This document shows, in pieces, positions 24,383 through 33,104 of a stretch of DNA of 41,600 bases. The notes below the pieces were generated by a model, which saw only the letters and a program-made list of their open reading frames with translations, did no database searches and was not told the DNA's origin. The position numbers were made by a program, and so were the translations under genes. The stretch's first letter is position 1. Every line of letters begins with the position of its first letter. This DNA comes from CAYWKU01 sp964459325. GTDB taxonomy: Bacteria; RBG-13-61-14; CAYWKU01. Where the stretch lies: positions 1 to 41,600 of the forward strand of contig CAYWKU010000032.1 of assembly GCA_964459325.1 (NCBI GenBank), given 5' to 3'.

Positions 24383-25576
24383 ATGGACGAATACTACAAG
24401 CATTCCATATTTACCCGCTCCGTGCATGCGGGTGAAGAGAGGTACAAATACGCCGATTCCATAACCGTTCCCATCGTTCAGACCTCCAGCTTTGTCTTCA
24501 AGAACATGGAAGACGTGCGAAGCTACACCAGCAAGGAAAGATACCGCTACGAATACGGCCGCTACGGTAATCCTACTCAAAAGGCCGCCGAGATTAAGCT
24601 GGCCGCGCTCGAGGCCGCCGAGGACTGCCTGCTGTTCGACTCCGGCATGAGCACCATAATAACCACCCTGATGGCATTCCTCTCCCGGGGAGACCACATG
24701 GTCATCACCGATGACGCTTACAAGCAGACGCTGATGTTCGTGACAAAGGAGTTTCCCCGGTTCGGTATCGAGTACTCGATAGTGGGGATGGGCGATTACG
24801 ACGCCATGGAGAGGGCCGTCAAATCCAACACGGTGCTTATTTTCAGTGAATCCCCCACCAATCCTTACCTCAATATAATGGATTTGAAGAAGCTGAAGGA
24901 GATTAAGGACAGAACCGGCGTGCTCACCATGATAGACTCGACTTTCGCCACTCCCTTCAATCAGCGACCGCTGGAGTGGGGCGTTGACCTGGTGATTCAC
25001 AGCGCAACCAAGTACCTGGGCGGTCATAACGATATCATGGCCGGTGTGCTGCTGGGTTGCCCGGAGCACGTTGGAAAAGTACGAGATTTCCAGAAAGCCA
25101 AGGGCGGCATAATCGACCCTCATTGTTGCTACCTGCTCTTGAGGGGATTGAAGACCTTCGCGTTGCGGCTGGACCATCAAAACCGTAGCGGGCAGAAGGT
25201 GGCGGAATGGCTGGAAAGCTCCCCATACACTTACGAAGTCTATTATCCCGGGCTCGCCACTCATCAGCACCACAAAATCGCGAAGGAACAAATGAAAGGC
25301 TTCGGGGGAGTGGTAAGCTTCAAGCTCAAATCGGATATGCAGGGGGTCGGCAGGTTTCTCGATGCACTCGAAATATGCAGGATAGCCCCCAGCCTCGGGG
25401 GCGTCGAATCCTTAATCACTCATCCCGCCAGCGTTAGCTATTACAACGTGCCCAAAGCCGAAAGGGAATCGCTGGGCATAACCGACGACCTGGCGCGGCT
25501 GGCGCTGGGAATAGAAGACCCCGACGACGTTATAGACGACCTTCATCAGGCAATGAAAAAGGCTTTCGGGGAATAA
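24383..25576 (+). CDS. PLP-dependent trans-sulfuration enzyme (cystathionine gamma-synthase/lyase family)
   Basis: Fold-type I PLP enzyme of the Cys/Met metabolism family, acting on cystathionine, O-acyl-homoserine or methionine. Pyridoxal phosphate binds Lys210 in SATKYLGGHND; the phosphate-binding and substrate motifs RYGNPT, LFDSGMST and SLGGVESLITHPAS are intact. The 397 residues are normal. Synthase, gamma-lyase and methionine gamma-lyase cannot be told apart by eye. It is followed after 6 bases by the lipoprotein gene, so the two are probably co-transcribed. Confidence 0.92.
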   Translation: MDEYYKHSIFTRSVHAGEERYKYADSITVPIVQTSSFVFKNMEDVRSYTSKERYRYEYGRYGNPTQKAAEIKLAALEAAEDCLLFDSGMSTIITTLMAFLSRGDHMVITDDAYKQTLMFVTKEFPRFGIEYSIVGMGDYDAMERAVKSNTVLIFSESPTNPYLNIMDLKKLKEIKDRTGVLTMIDSTFATPFNQRPLEWGVDLVIHSATKYLGGHNDIMAGVLLGCPEHVGKVRDFQKAKGGIIDPHCCYLLLRGLKTFALRLDHQNRSGQKVAEWLESSPYTYEVYYPGLATHQHHKIAKEQMKGFGGVVSFKLKSDMQGVGRFLDALEICRIAPSLGGVESLITHPASVSYYNVPKAERESLGITDDLARLALGIEDPDDVIDDLHQAMKKAFGE

Positions 25577-25582
25577 ACAGTT

Positions 25583-26692
25583 ATGAGTTCAGAAAAATTT
25601 CCTTACTGCGTTATCGCGAAATGGCTCGGATGCGTGGTAATAGCCGCCGCTTTGGCCGCGTGCGCGAAGCCGCCGCTTGCGCCCGTTGATAACTATTACC
25701 CTGACCGGGAGGTCAAAATTCCGCGCGATTTGGCCGCTCATGAATGGGCGCAAACCGAGTGGTGGTACTATACCGGTCACCTCGAGGCGCAGGACGGTAC
25801 CACTTACGGGTTCGAGCTTGCCTTCTTCAGGAGACGGACGGACAGGGACAAGTTCAAAGGCATACCGCTCAGATGGTTCGCTCGCACCGGTTACATGGCC
25901 CACTTCGCCGTGGTAAACGAACAGACCGGCGAATATCTCCACAAGGGGATTTCATCGCTTCGCGATAAGGATGCGTTTGCAAGCACGGAACGATATGAAC
26001 TGCGCCTCGAAGACTGGAAAGCTTCGGGAGACGACGAGAAGCAACGCATCTCCGCTTCAATAAAAAACGCCGCCATCGAGCTCGAGCTTGTGCCGTCCAA
26101 GCCCGCCGTTCTTCACGGCGATGGAGGCATAGTGCCGAAAGGGCAGGGGATGGCAAATTATTACTTTTCCTATACCCGCCTGTCGGCCGGCGGCACTCTT
26201 GTCTACCACGACCGGGAGTTCAAAGTGGACGGAACGGCATGGTTCGACCACGAGTACGGCTACATGGGCTCGAAGCCGGTGGACGGTTGGGACTGGTTCA
26301 GCATACAGCTCGATAACAACGTAGAATACATGTTATATGCCATACGCCTTCCCGGAGGCTCCCTCGCCGGTGTCAGCAAGGCGTGTCGGATAAACCCGGA
26401 CGCCTCGGAAGAATGCGTTTCGATGGACGAGGCGAGTATCGAGGTACTCGGCAAATGGACCAGCCCGCACACCGACGCTTTGTATCCTTCCGGATGGAGG
26501 ATAATAGTGCCGAAGTGGGACGTTGACCTTGTCATGGCGCCCACCGTGGCCGACCAGGAGTTCCGGTTTCTGGATATAGCCTACTGGGAGGGCGGTTGCA
26601 GGGTTATCGGAACCCCCGCCGACGGGAGGGGATACATCGAGCTGGTAGGTTATGAACCCAGCAAAATAATGGAGATGACCAGGGAAAAGTGA
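25583..26692 (+). CDS. CrtC/AttH-like lipocalin-domain lipoprotein
   Basis: A 369-residue protein. The hydrophobic N-terminus ends AALAACAK, a good lipobox, so it is probably lipid-anchored. The mature part begins with the hallmark EWAQTEWWYYTGHLEAQDGTTYGFELAFFRR of the AttH/CrtC family (lipocalin pair related to carotenoid 1,2-hydratase), followed by HFAV, ANYYFSYTRL and WFDHEYG. The true substrate is unknown; many members are unrelated to carotenoids. It converges with the cupin gene, only 1 base separating the stops. Confidence 0.82.
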   Translation: MSSEKFPYCVIAKWLGCVVIAAALAACAKPPLAPVDNYYPDREVKIPRDLAAHEWAQTEWWYYTGHLEAQDGTTYGFELAFFRRRTDRDKFKGIPLRWFARTGYMAHFAVVNEQTGEYLHKGISSLRDKDAFASTERYELRLEDWKASGDDEKQRISASIKNAAIELELVPSKPAVLHGDGGIVPKGQGMANYYFSYTRLSAGGTLVYHDREFKVDGTAWFDHEYGYMGSKPVDGWDWFSIQLDNNVEYMLYAIRLPGGSLAGVSKACRINPDASEECVSMDEASIEVLGKWTSPHTDALYPSGWRIIVPKWDVDLVMAPTVADQEFRFLDIAYWEGGCRVIGTPADGRGYIELVGYEPSKIMEMTREK

Positions 26693-26693
26693 G

Positions 26694-27032
26694 TTAACCC
26701 CGGGGAATTATGCAGAGAAATTCGAGTTCTTCGTCCTTCGCGGCGTTGAATTGATGCTCCTCGCCGGGTCGAATCAGGACGGCATCTCCCGGCTCGAGGA
26801 GGTGTTCCTTCCCTTTGTCCAGAACGGTTCCCGAGCCGGCCAGCACGTAGACTTCGTGCTCCCATTGGTGGGAGTGGCGTGGAGTATTCCCGCCGGCTTC
26901 TATGTGAAAGCGCCTCAGTATAAAGTTCGGGGCGCCTTCCGGCTCTCCCAGAAGCACCCTGACGGTGACTCCCGCGGCGCCGCTATCGGTGGCCTCGCGT
27001 GCTTCGATTTCACGGCTTTTTCTGATTGGCAT
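26694..27032 (-). CDS. Small cupin-domain protein
   Basis: A 112-residue single-domain cupin. Motif 1 is TPRHSHQWEHEVYVLAGSG with two His and a Glu as likely metal ligands, and motif 2 is GDAVLIRPGEEHQF with the third His. It could be a small dioxygenase, isomerase or binding protein; function cannot be assigned. It follows the GMC oxidoreductase by 16 bases and probably belongs to its operon. Confidence 0.82.
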   Translation of the reverse strand: MPIRKSREIEAREATDSGAAGVTVRVLLGEPEGAPNFILRRFHIEAGGNTPRHSHQWEHEVYVLAGSGTVLDKGKEHLLEPGDAVLIRPGEEHQFNAAKDEELEFLCIIPRG

Positions 27033-27048
27033 TTTGTTGAACCTTCTA

Positions 27049-28569
27049 TCAGGGGTGGAAGACGGTATTGGCTATATATTCCGCCGTTCGGTAGGCGAAA
27101 GCCATGATAGTTTCCTGCGGATTGACTCCCAGGCTGGTGGGAAACGGGCTTCCGTCGACCACGTACAAATTGTCCAGGTCGTGGCACTTGAGGTAGCTGT
27201 TAACCACCGTCTTTTTAGGGTCTTCCCCCATTCGGCAAGTGCCCAACGGATGGAATGCTCCCACCTGTATATCCTTCGGCTTGATTGTGGTTTCCCTGAA
27301 TTTGAGGACGTCGGCGGTGGTCGAAATCTCCGGGTACTTCCAGACAGCAGGCAGAGTGCGCTTCGCCCCGGCGGCTAGGAAGACACTTGCCACCATTCCC
27401 AGGCCCTTTTTCATCCGGCGGGTGTCTTCCTTGTTCATCTGATAAAGCATTATCGGGTCGCCCCGGCTTCCGACCTTGATACTTCCGGTGCCGGTGTCGG
27501 AAACCATGACTCCGAAATCCGCGAAGTAGGCGATGTTGTTTATATGTTCCTTGAATATTTTACCGACTCCGGGCACCGCTCCTCCCATAAGCGACGGGGG
27601 GCCGTGAGCGCCTTCCGCCATTATTCCCTCGTTGCAGTACTCGTCTATGTAATAACCCTGCGGAACGCCTTTCCAGCCGTAAATCGGCTCGTCAAACATG
27701 GCTCCCACCCGGGACGCGGGATGGATGGTGAGGTTCTTTCCGACCTGTTTAGATGAATTGGCCAGCTTCTGTTTCAAGAGGAATACAGGCGAAAATACCG
27801 CCCCGCCGCACAACAGCGTCACCTTTGCCCGCACTTCCATTTCGGGCCTGACGCCTTTGTGGTTGGGCTGCGTAAATGTCCCCCGAACTCCCGACACCCG
27901 GCGGTTATTGACAATCAGCTTCTCCGCCCTGCAACGGGGATATATCTCTGCGCCGGCCTTGACGGCCCTGGGTATAAAGTTCAGGTGCATCGGCCTTTTG
28001 CCGTCGGAAGGGCAACCGAAGCAGCATACCCCGCATCCGGAACAAAGCCTGTTGGCGTTGCGCCTTAACGGGCCGTGAGACAGGCCCAGTATCTCCGCCC
28101 CCTCCCGTATCATCTTCTGGTTTTCACCCAGTATCTCTTCCCTGACGGGCATGGTCTCGGTGGTCTCTTCCACGATGTCCAGGTATCTGCTCATGTGCTC
28201 CGGCCCGGCGTCCTGCACGCCGTAGGTCCATTCCCACTCTTTCAACACCCTGTCGGGCGTGCGGAACATTGTCCCGGAATTGACCGTGGTGGAGCCTCCC
28301 ACCGTCTTTCCGATGGGCAGAAGTATGGGCGGCATGCCCACCGTTCCGGTGGAGCCGGCGTTTCTGTACATCTCCCTGAAAGCCCACATTATGTCGCGGT
28401 CCTGGAAGTTCTTTTTGGAGAAGTATCCGCCTTCTTCCAGCACCACCACGCTACGGCCCGCTTCGGCCAGCACCGCTGCCGCCACCGCTCCCCCGGCGCC
28501 GGAGCCTATGACGCACACGTCGGCTTCCAGGTTCACTTTATCGGGCAGGTTTTCAATTTTTTGTATCAT
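27049..28569 (-). CDS. GMC-family FAD-dependent oxidoreductase
   Basis: Glucose-methanol-choline type flavoenzyme that oxidises an alcohol or sugar. The N-terminal FAD motif is DVCVIGSGAGGAVAAAVLAEAG; a cysteine-rich CSGCGVCCFGCPSDGK in the middle recalls CIGCGACMVGC of cholesterol-oxidase-like members; the C-terminal HPLGTCRMG and NPQETIMAFAYRTAEYI supply the catalytic His/Asn pair and FAD contact. The 506 residues are typical. ATG 28569 is chosen because it lies 2 bases after the upstream stop; the longer frame to 28707 only overlaps that gene. No signal peptide. Substrate and electron acceptor are not visible. Confidence 0.9.
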   Translation of the reverse strand: MIQKIENLPDKVNLEADVCVIGSGAGGAVAAAVLAEAGRSVVVLEEGGYFSKKNFQDRDIMWAFREMYRNAGSTGTVGMPPILLPIGKTVGGSTTVNSGTMFRTPDRVLKEWEWTYGVQDAGPEHMSRYLDIVEETTETMPVREEILGENQKMIREGAEILGLSHGPLRRNANRLCSGCGVCCFGCPSDGKRPMHLNFIPRAVKAGAEIYPRCRAEKLIVNNRRVSGVRGTFTQPNHKGVRPEMEVRAKVTLLCGGAVFSPVFLLKQKLANSSKQVGKNLTIHPASRVGAMFDEPIYGWKGVPQGYYIDEYCNEGIMAEGAHGPPSLMGGAVPGVGKIFKEHINNIAYFADFGVMVSDTGTGSIKVGSRGDPIMLYQMNKEDTRRMKKGLGMVASVFLAAGAKRTLPAVWKYPEISTTADVLKFRETTIKPKDIQVGAFHPLGTCRMGEDPKKTVVNSYLKCHDLDNLYVVDGSPFPTSLGVNPQETIMAFAYRTAEYIANTVFHP

Positions 28570-28571
28570 GT

Positions 28572-28997
28572 TCAGGTCTCCACGATACAGGCCGTATCGT
28601 AACCGAGAGCCGTTCTTATTTCGTTGTCGTTCAAAAACACCATGGTAACCAGCATCTTTACAGCCACTAGGGAGAATCTTCGGAAGGATAACCGGCTCTT
28701 TTCCCATCCCTCCAGGTATCGGATTCTCTGCTCTTCGCTCAGGTTGGAAAAGGTCTTGAACCGGGGAAGAAAGATCAAGGCGCCGTATTCTATAACGTTC
28801 AACAAGAATCCGAATCCGCGCAGCGAGGTGGGCCCCATTTTTCGCAGATAGTCTTCTACCGGAAGAATTAAATTGTCTTCCGTCGCCGGCAGGGGCGTGC
28901 CTACATTGTTGGGGAGCAGGGCTTCGGCAAACGTCAGCAGCGTCTTTCTCTGGCGGGGGGAGAAAGACTCCGGCGATTTCCCCTTGGACTTTGCCAT
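28572..28997 (-). CDS. Gluconate-2-dehydrogenase subunit-3-like partner of the GMC oxidoreductase
   Basis: A 141-residue helical protein whose core (FLPRFKTFSNLSEEQRIRYLEGWEKSRLSFRRFSLVAVKMLVTMVFL) resembles the small subunit found beside GMC dehydrogenases. The twin-arginine signal seen in many of those is absent, so both partners probably stay cytoplasmic. AGGAGG precedes ATG; the stop is 2 bases before the GMC start. First gene of a three-gene operon with the GMC enzyme and cupin. Confidence 0.75.
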   Translation of the reverse strand: MAKSKGKSPESFSPRQRKTLLTFAEALLPNNVGTPLPATEDNLILPVEDYLRKMGPTSLRGFGFLLNVIEYGALIFLPRFKTFSNLSEEQRIRYLEGWEKSRLSFRRFSLVAVKMLVTMVFLNDNEIRTALGYDTACIVET

Positions 28998-29249
28998 CTT
29001 TTTGTTCCTCCTGGATACATCATAATCTCACATAATAAAAACCGCGTCTTTTCGGCCCGGACAATATTAAATTGTCGGAGCCTCATGGTTAACATAAAGA
29101 CTATCTCGACATTCCCTTTTCCGCAACAGCCGGTAATTCCGGGATTCCCTGTTAAGGGCAGCGCACCTTGACCGCAAGGCCGCTTATGGCGGACAAAAAA
29201 TCCGAGAGCGGCTATCACCTTCCGGGAGAAGAACGTATTTTCATGTAAC

Positions 29250-29300
29250 CCCCGGGAGCGGTCAGGGTGTGAAACGCATCGGTCTCCTCATCCGTGAATC
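29250..29300. repeat. Dispersed repeat, family C copy 2
   Basis: Shares GGGAGCGGTCAGGGTGTGAA and ATCCGTGAATC, at nearly equal spacing, with 20900-20950. The middle and the 3' flank differ. Confidence 0.75.
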
Positions 29301-29365
29301 TTGGGGTAATTGTACACCGACGGAAAGAGTTTATAAAGCAACGGCAACCGGACAGCCGGTTCAGG

Positions 29366-29394
29366 TTGACATTATGGCTTTGTTAGATTAGAAT
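29366..29394 (+). promoter_or_regulatory. Promoter of the biotin-carboxylase operon
   Basis: Exact -35 TTGACA (29366-29371), 17-base spacer, -10 TAGAAT (29389-29394, 5/6). Transcription would start near 29401, giving a leader of about 170 bases before GTG 29575. Confidence 0.7.
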
Positions 29395-29574
29395 ACTTTT
29401 TCCGTGAGCGAGTTAGGGTTTGTTTTTTACTTCGTGAACTTCGCTCTTCTCGAATCCGGAAGCGGGTCTCCCTGAACCGCGGATTTTAGCGGCCCTTTAC
29501 GAAATTGCTTTTTCCTTTTTGCGAAAAGGAAAGGGGAAGTTTGTGCTCGAAAAGCGTAGGGACGGAGGACGAGA

Positions 29575-31032
29575 GTGGTAAAAGCGACCGGAAAATTCTC
29601 CAAGGTGCTGGTGGCCAACCGGGGCGAGATAGCCGTTCGCATCTGCCGCGCCGTCCAGGAGGAAGGAATGCGCGCGGTGGCCGTCTACGAGACCCCTGAC
29701 CGCGAATCGCGTCACATACGGGTTGCCGATGAGGCGGTGTGGATAGGCCCGGGGCCACGGCAGAATTACCTCGAGATAGACAAAATTATCTGGGCGGCCA
29801 AAATAAGCGGCGCCGAAGCCGTGCACCCGGGATACGGCTTTCTGGCCGAAAACCCGGAGCTGTCCAAGGCGTGCGAACAGGAGGGGCTGGTGTTCGTAGG
29901 CCCCTCACCGCAAGTAATTTCCGACCTCGGCGATAAAACGATAGCCCGAAACCTGGCCCGCGACGCGGGGGCGCCGCTCATTCCGGGAAGCAAAATCCTC
30001 TCCCCCGGCGCCGAAGGCATCGAGCAGGCGCTCGAATTCAGCAGGGAGCACGGGTTCCCGGTCATGCTGAAAGCCGTCGCAGGCGGCGGTGGCCGGGGAA
30101 TCAGGGTAATCCGCAGCGAAAAGGAGTTGCTCGACGAAGCGCCCGTTGCGGAAAAGGAAGCGCAAAGCGCTTTCGGCGATGGCCGCCTTTACCTGGAAAA
30201 GGGGGTTGAAAACCCGCGCCACGTGGAAGTGCAGATACTCGCCGACGATTACGGCAACTACATTCACCTGGGCACGCGCAATTGCTCCATCCAGAGAAGG
30301 CACCAGAAGCTGGTGGAAGTGGCGCCCGGCATGATTGACGAGGGACTGGAGGAGAAAATATGCGGCGCCGCGCTGAAACTGGCGAAGCACGCCGGATACC
30401 GCAACGCGGGCACTGTCGAGTTCCTGGTGGATGAGGCCGGCAACTTCTACTTCCTCGAAATAAACACGCGCCTGCAGGTGGAACACACGGTCACCGAGTT
30501 TATCACCGGAATCGACATAGTTCGCCGCCAATTGCGAATCGCTCAGGGCATGAAGTTGCATCTGAAGCAGGAAGAGGTTTTCTGCCGGGGATGCGCCATA
30601 GAGATGCGGATAAACGCCGAAGACCCGCAGCAGGACTTCATGCCGGAGTGCGGAAAGACGGTAAGCGTGTACCAGTCGCCCGGCGGCCCGGGAATCAGGC
30701 TGGACGGGTTCGTGTACCAGGGCTACACCATCCCCGCCGATTACGACTCGCTGCTGGTAAAGCTTACCGTTTACGGCTACAACTGGGCCGAGGCCACCTC
30801 CCGCCTGAAACGTGCCCTGGACAGTTTCGTAATAATGGGGCCGAAAACCAGCATCCCCTTTTACAGAAAGCTCGTCGAGGAGAAGGAGTTTCTGGAAGCG
30901 AAGTTCGATACCGGTTATCTCGACCGGCATCCGGAGCTGTTCGAGTACAAGAGCCTGGAGAGAGAAGAAAACAAGCTGGCAAGACTGCTGGCGGAAATAC
31001 ATCATCGCAAGCATAACCCGTTTGCGGTTTGA
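29575..31032 (+). CDS. Biotin carboxylase subunit (AccC/PycA-like)
   Basis: ATP-grasp enzyme that carboxylates biotin with bicarbonate and ATP. It shows the N-terminal KVLVANRGEIAVRICRA, glycine loop GGGGRGIR (from residue 170), HVEVQILADDYGN, NCSIQRRHQKLVEVAP and EINTRLQVEHTVTE, all the normal active-site blocks. At 485 residues it is slightly longer than stand-alone AccC because of a charged C-terminal extension. GTG start with GGAGG upstream. The next gene begins within about 20 bases and carries carboxyltransferase and biotinyl domains, so this is the first half of a two-subunit biotin-dependent carboxylase rather than necessarily acetyl-CoA carboxylase. Confidence 0.93.
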   Translation: MVKATGKFSKVLVANRGEIAVRICRAVQEEGMRAVAVYETPDRESRHIRVADEAVWIGPGPRQNYLEIDKIIWAAKISGAEAVHPGYGFLAENPELSKACEQEGLVFVGPSPQVISDLGDKTIARNLARDAGAPLIPGSKILSPGAEGIEQALEFSREHGFPVMLKAVAGGGGRGIRVIRSEKELLDEAPVAEKEAQSAFGDGRLYLEKGVENPRHVEVQILADDYGNYIHLGTRNCSIQRRHQKLVEVAPGMIDEGLEEKICGAALKLAKHAGYRNAGTVEFLVDEAGNFYFLEINTRLQVEHTVTEFITGIDIVRRQLRIAQGMKLHLKQEEVFCRGCAIEMRINAEDPQQDFMPECGKTVSVYQSPGGPGIRLDGFVYQGYTIPADYDSLLVKLTVYGYNWAEATSRLKRALDSFVIMGPKTSIPFYRKLVEEKEFLEAKFDTGYLDRHPELFEYKSLEREENKLARLLAEIHHRKHNPFAV

Positions 31033-31052
31033 GCGAAGGGGCAACCAGGAAG

Positions 31053-32993
31053 ATGGCGGAAAGAATTACACCACGGACAAGCCCGGAAGAAGGACTGCAA
31101 CGGCTGCGGGACGCGGAGGGATATTTCATAACGAATACCGCCCGCGACCTTTCGCAGTCTGATTTCAAGAACCGGATACTGCCCCACACCGACCTGTTGG
31201 TGGCCGAAGACCGCGACGCGGCGGGGTACTTTTCCCTCGAAATATCCGGCGGCGCCAGCGTCCACGTGGACATGCTGCGGCGGCAGATAAACCCCTTCGA
31301 GCGGTTGAGGCTTCTGAGAGCGCGGATGCCCGACACCATGTTCCAGACCCTGGTGCGAGGCGTGAACCTGTTCGGATACCGGCCTTACCCCGAAAACGTG
31401 GTTCGACTCACGGTTTCATCCTTTGCACGGTACGTGGAAGTGTGGAGGGTGTTCGACTTTCTCAATCACGTGCCCAACATGATTCCCGTTTTCGAGGAAG
31501 TCAAAAGGGCGGGGAAGTACCTCGAGCCGGCCATCTGCTTCTCCACCGGCCCCGAGCATACCGACGAGTTTTACGTGAAGAAGGCGCGGGAAATTATCGA
31601 CGTTACCGGCCCGGACATCATACTCGCCATAAAGAATCACTCCGGTCTCGGCACTCCCCGTCGCATATACAGCCTGGTGGAATCGTTGCTGAACGCCTTT
31701 CCTGAGCTGGTTATTCACTACCACGGCCACAACACCGACGGCAACGACACCGCCAGGATAGTCGCGGCCGTAAAAGCCGGCACTAAAATAGTCGATGCTG
31801 CCGACCATGCCATGACCGGCTTCTTCGGGCCGCCACCGGCGTTTACCGTGTATAAGACCCTCGAAGAAGAGGGGTATACCGCGGAGAACGTAAACATCGA
31901 TGCAATCATAGAAACAAGCAATCAGCTCAAAAAGGTTCGCCCGGCCTACTACTCCTTCGAGTCGCAGTTCAAGGGCTTCGACCCGACGGTTCATATTCAC
32001 AAGCTGCCCGGCGGCGCTATGGGATCCAGCTTCGAGCAGGCCGTCAAGGGCGGGTTTCTGGACAAGATGTCGGAGATACTGACAAAAGAATTGCCCAATG
32101 TTCACAGAGAGCTCGGAAATTTCTGGAGCGTCACCCCCGGCTCCCAGGTACTCTGGACGACTGCGGTCAGCCACGTCCTTTCAGGCGTAAGGTACGAAAA
32201 CGCCAGCGAGGACCTGAAAAGGCTTCTGTTGGAAAGGTACGGGCCGTTTCCGTTTTACAAGCCCGACGATGAAATCTACCGGGCCGTTTTCGGCGCCGAC
32301 TGGAAAAAATACCTGGCCGACGAAAAGGGCGCGGAAGAGTGTACTCCCATCGACATCGAAGCCGAGAAGAAGAAGCTGGAAGACGAGCTGGGCAGTGAAG
32401 TCGAGGCGGAGGATGTGGTTCTGTATCTGCAACATCCCCGCGATGCGGTAAATTTCTTCAAGTTCGAAGAGGAGTACGGAAAAGCGTACGTGTTGCCGCC
32501 GGAGGTATGGTTCAAGGAAGGGGGATTCGAGCCGGGAGAATCCGTGAACTTCCGGGATTACTCCGGCAAACATCATCACATAGCGTTCGGGCCCACTCAC
32601 ATGACCGAAACCGGCGAAATGCTCACCTACCTGATGGTGGACCACCATCCCCAGCCGTTTTCCTACAGGCCGGAGGGCGAATCCGCCGAGCCCGCCGGGA
32701 AGGAAATGACCCGGGAGGAAATTTCCGCGCTCGCGGAAATGGGCGAAATGCGCGCTTTCGCAGGCGGCGTGGTGGCCGAGGTGTCGGTCAATGAGGGAGA
32801 CCGGGTCAAAGAAGGCGAAGTGCTGGTGGTGCTGGAAGCGATGAAAATGCTCAATCGAATAACCTCGCCCATCGAAGGCGCCGTTAAACAGGTGGCCGTT
32901 AAAACCGGACAGCAGGTGGCCACCGGAGACCTTCTGGTGCAGGTAAGGCCGAAAAGGCACAGGGACGAGGAAGAGCCCGCCACCGACAAGTAA
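31053..32993 (+). CDS. Divergent carboxyltransferase with biotinyl domain (PycB/OadA-like)
   Basis: A 646-residue protein. The N-terminal half is a TIM-barrel carboxyltransferase of the pyruvate carboxylase/oxaloacetate decarboxylase/transcarboxylase-5S class; the C-terminal 70 residues are a biotinyl domain with LEAMKM (biotin at Lys598). The family motif ITDTTLRDAHQSLLATR is altered to ITNTARDLSQSDFKNR, and PGGxxTNL is PGGAMGSS (319-326), losing a Thr important for proton transfer in pyruvate carboxylase. The metal region reads IHYHGHNTDG (His222, 224, 226). A changed substrate is therefore likely. ATG 31053 is used; TTG 31029, overlapping the accC-like stop, is an alternative. Confidence 0.85.
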   Translation: MAERITPRTSPEEGLQRLRDAEGYFITNTARDLSQSDFKNRILPHTDLLVAEDRDAAGYFSLEISGGASVHVDMLRRQINPFERLRLLRARMPDTMFQTLVRGVNLFGYRPYPENVVRLTVSSFARYVEVWRVFDFLNHVPNMIPVFEEVKRAGKYLEPAICFSTGPEHTDEFYVKKAREIIDVTGPDIILAIKNHSGLGTPRRIYSLVESLLNAFPELVIHYHGHNTDGNDTARIVAAVKAGTKIVDAADHAMTGFFGPPPAFTVYKTLEEEGYTAENVNIDAIIETSNQLKKVRPAYYSFESQFKGFDPTVHIHKLPGGAMGSSFEQAVKGGFLDKMSEILTKELPNVHRELGNFWSVTPGSQVLWTTAVSHVLSGVRYENASEDLKRLLLERYGPFPFYKPDDEIYRAVFGADWKKYLADEKGAEECTPIDIEAEKKKLEDELGSEVEAEDVVLYLQHPRDAVNFFKFEEEYGKAYVLPPEVWFKEGGFEPGESVNFRDYSGKHHHIAFGPTHMTETGEMLTYLMVDHHPQPFSYRPEGESAEPAGKEMTREEISALAEMGEMRAFAGGVVAEVSVNEGDRVKEGEVLVVLEAMKMLNRITSPIEGAVKQVAVKTGQQVATGDLLVQVRPKRHRDEEEPATDK

Positions 32994-33068
32994 GCCGTGA
33001 TTGCACGTAAAGCCCCACATCCCTTATGGCCTGTCGGGCGAGCGGAATTTTTGTAGCAGTAACCCCCG

Positions 33069-33097
33069 TTGCCGCCCGGAAAAGATTCTACTAAGAT
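33069..33097 (+). promoter_or_regulatory. Weak promoter candidate for hypB
   Basis: -35 TTGCCG (33069-33074), 17-base spacer, -10 TAAGAT (33092-33097), each 4/6. Transcription would start at or next to ATG 33105, which itself has no ribosome site, as in a leaderless message. Confidence 0.35.
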
Positions 33098-33104
33098 ATT
33101 TCTT

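Larger units (their letters stand above)
28998..29574. other. Divergent intergenic region with repeat and long leader
   Basis: 577 bases without a convincing gene. It holds a GACAAT/ATTGTC hairpin near 29062-29078, a family C repeat (29250-29300), the accC promoter (29366-29394), and a leader of about 170 bases with an A/T-rich hairpin (TTCCTTTT/AAAAGGAA, about 29511-29530). No riboswitch was recognised. Confidence 0.65.

Noticed and set aside
29395..29574. Riboswitch or biotin operator in the accC-like leader
   Set aside because: Only a simple A/T-rich hairpin is visible; no known riboswitch core or BirA-type site could be recognised.
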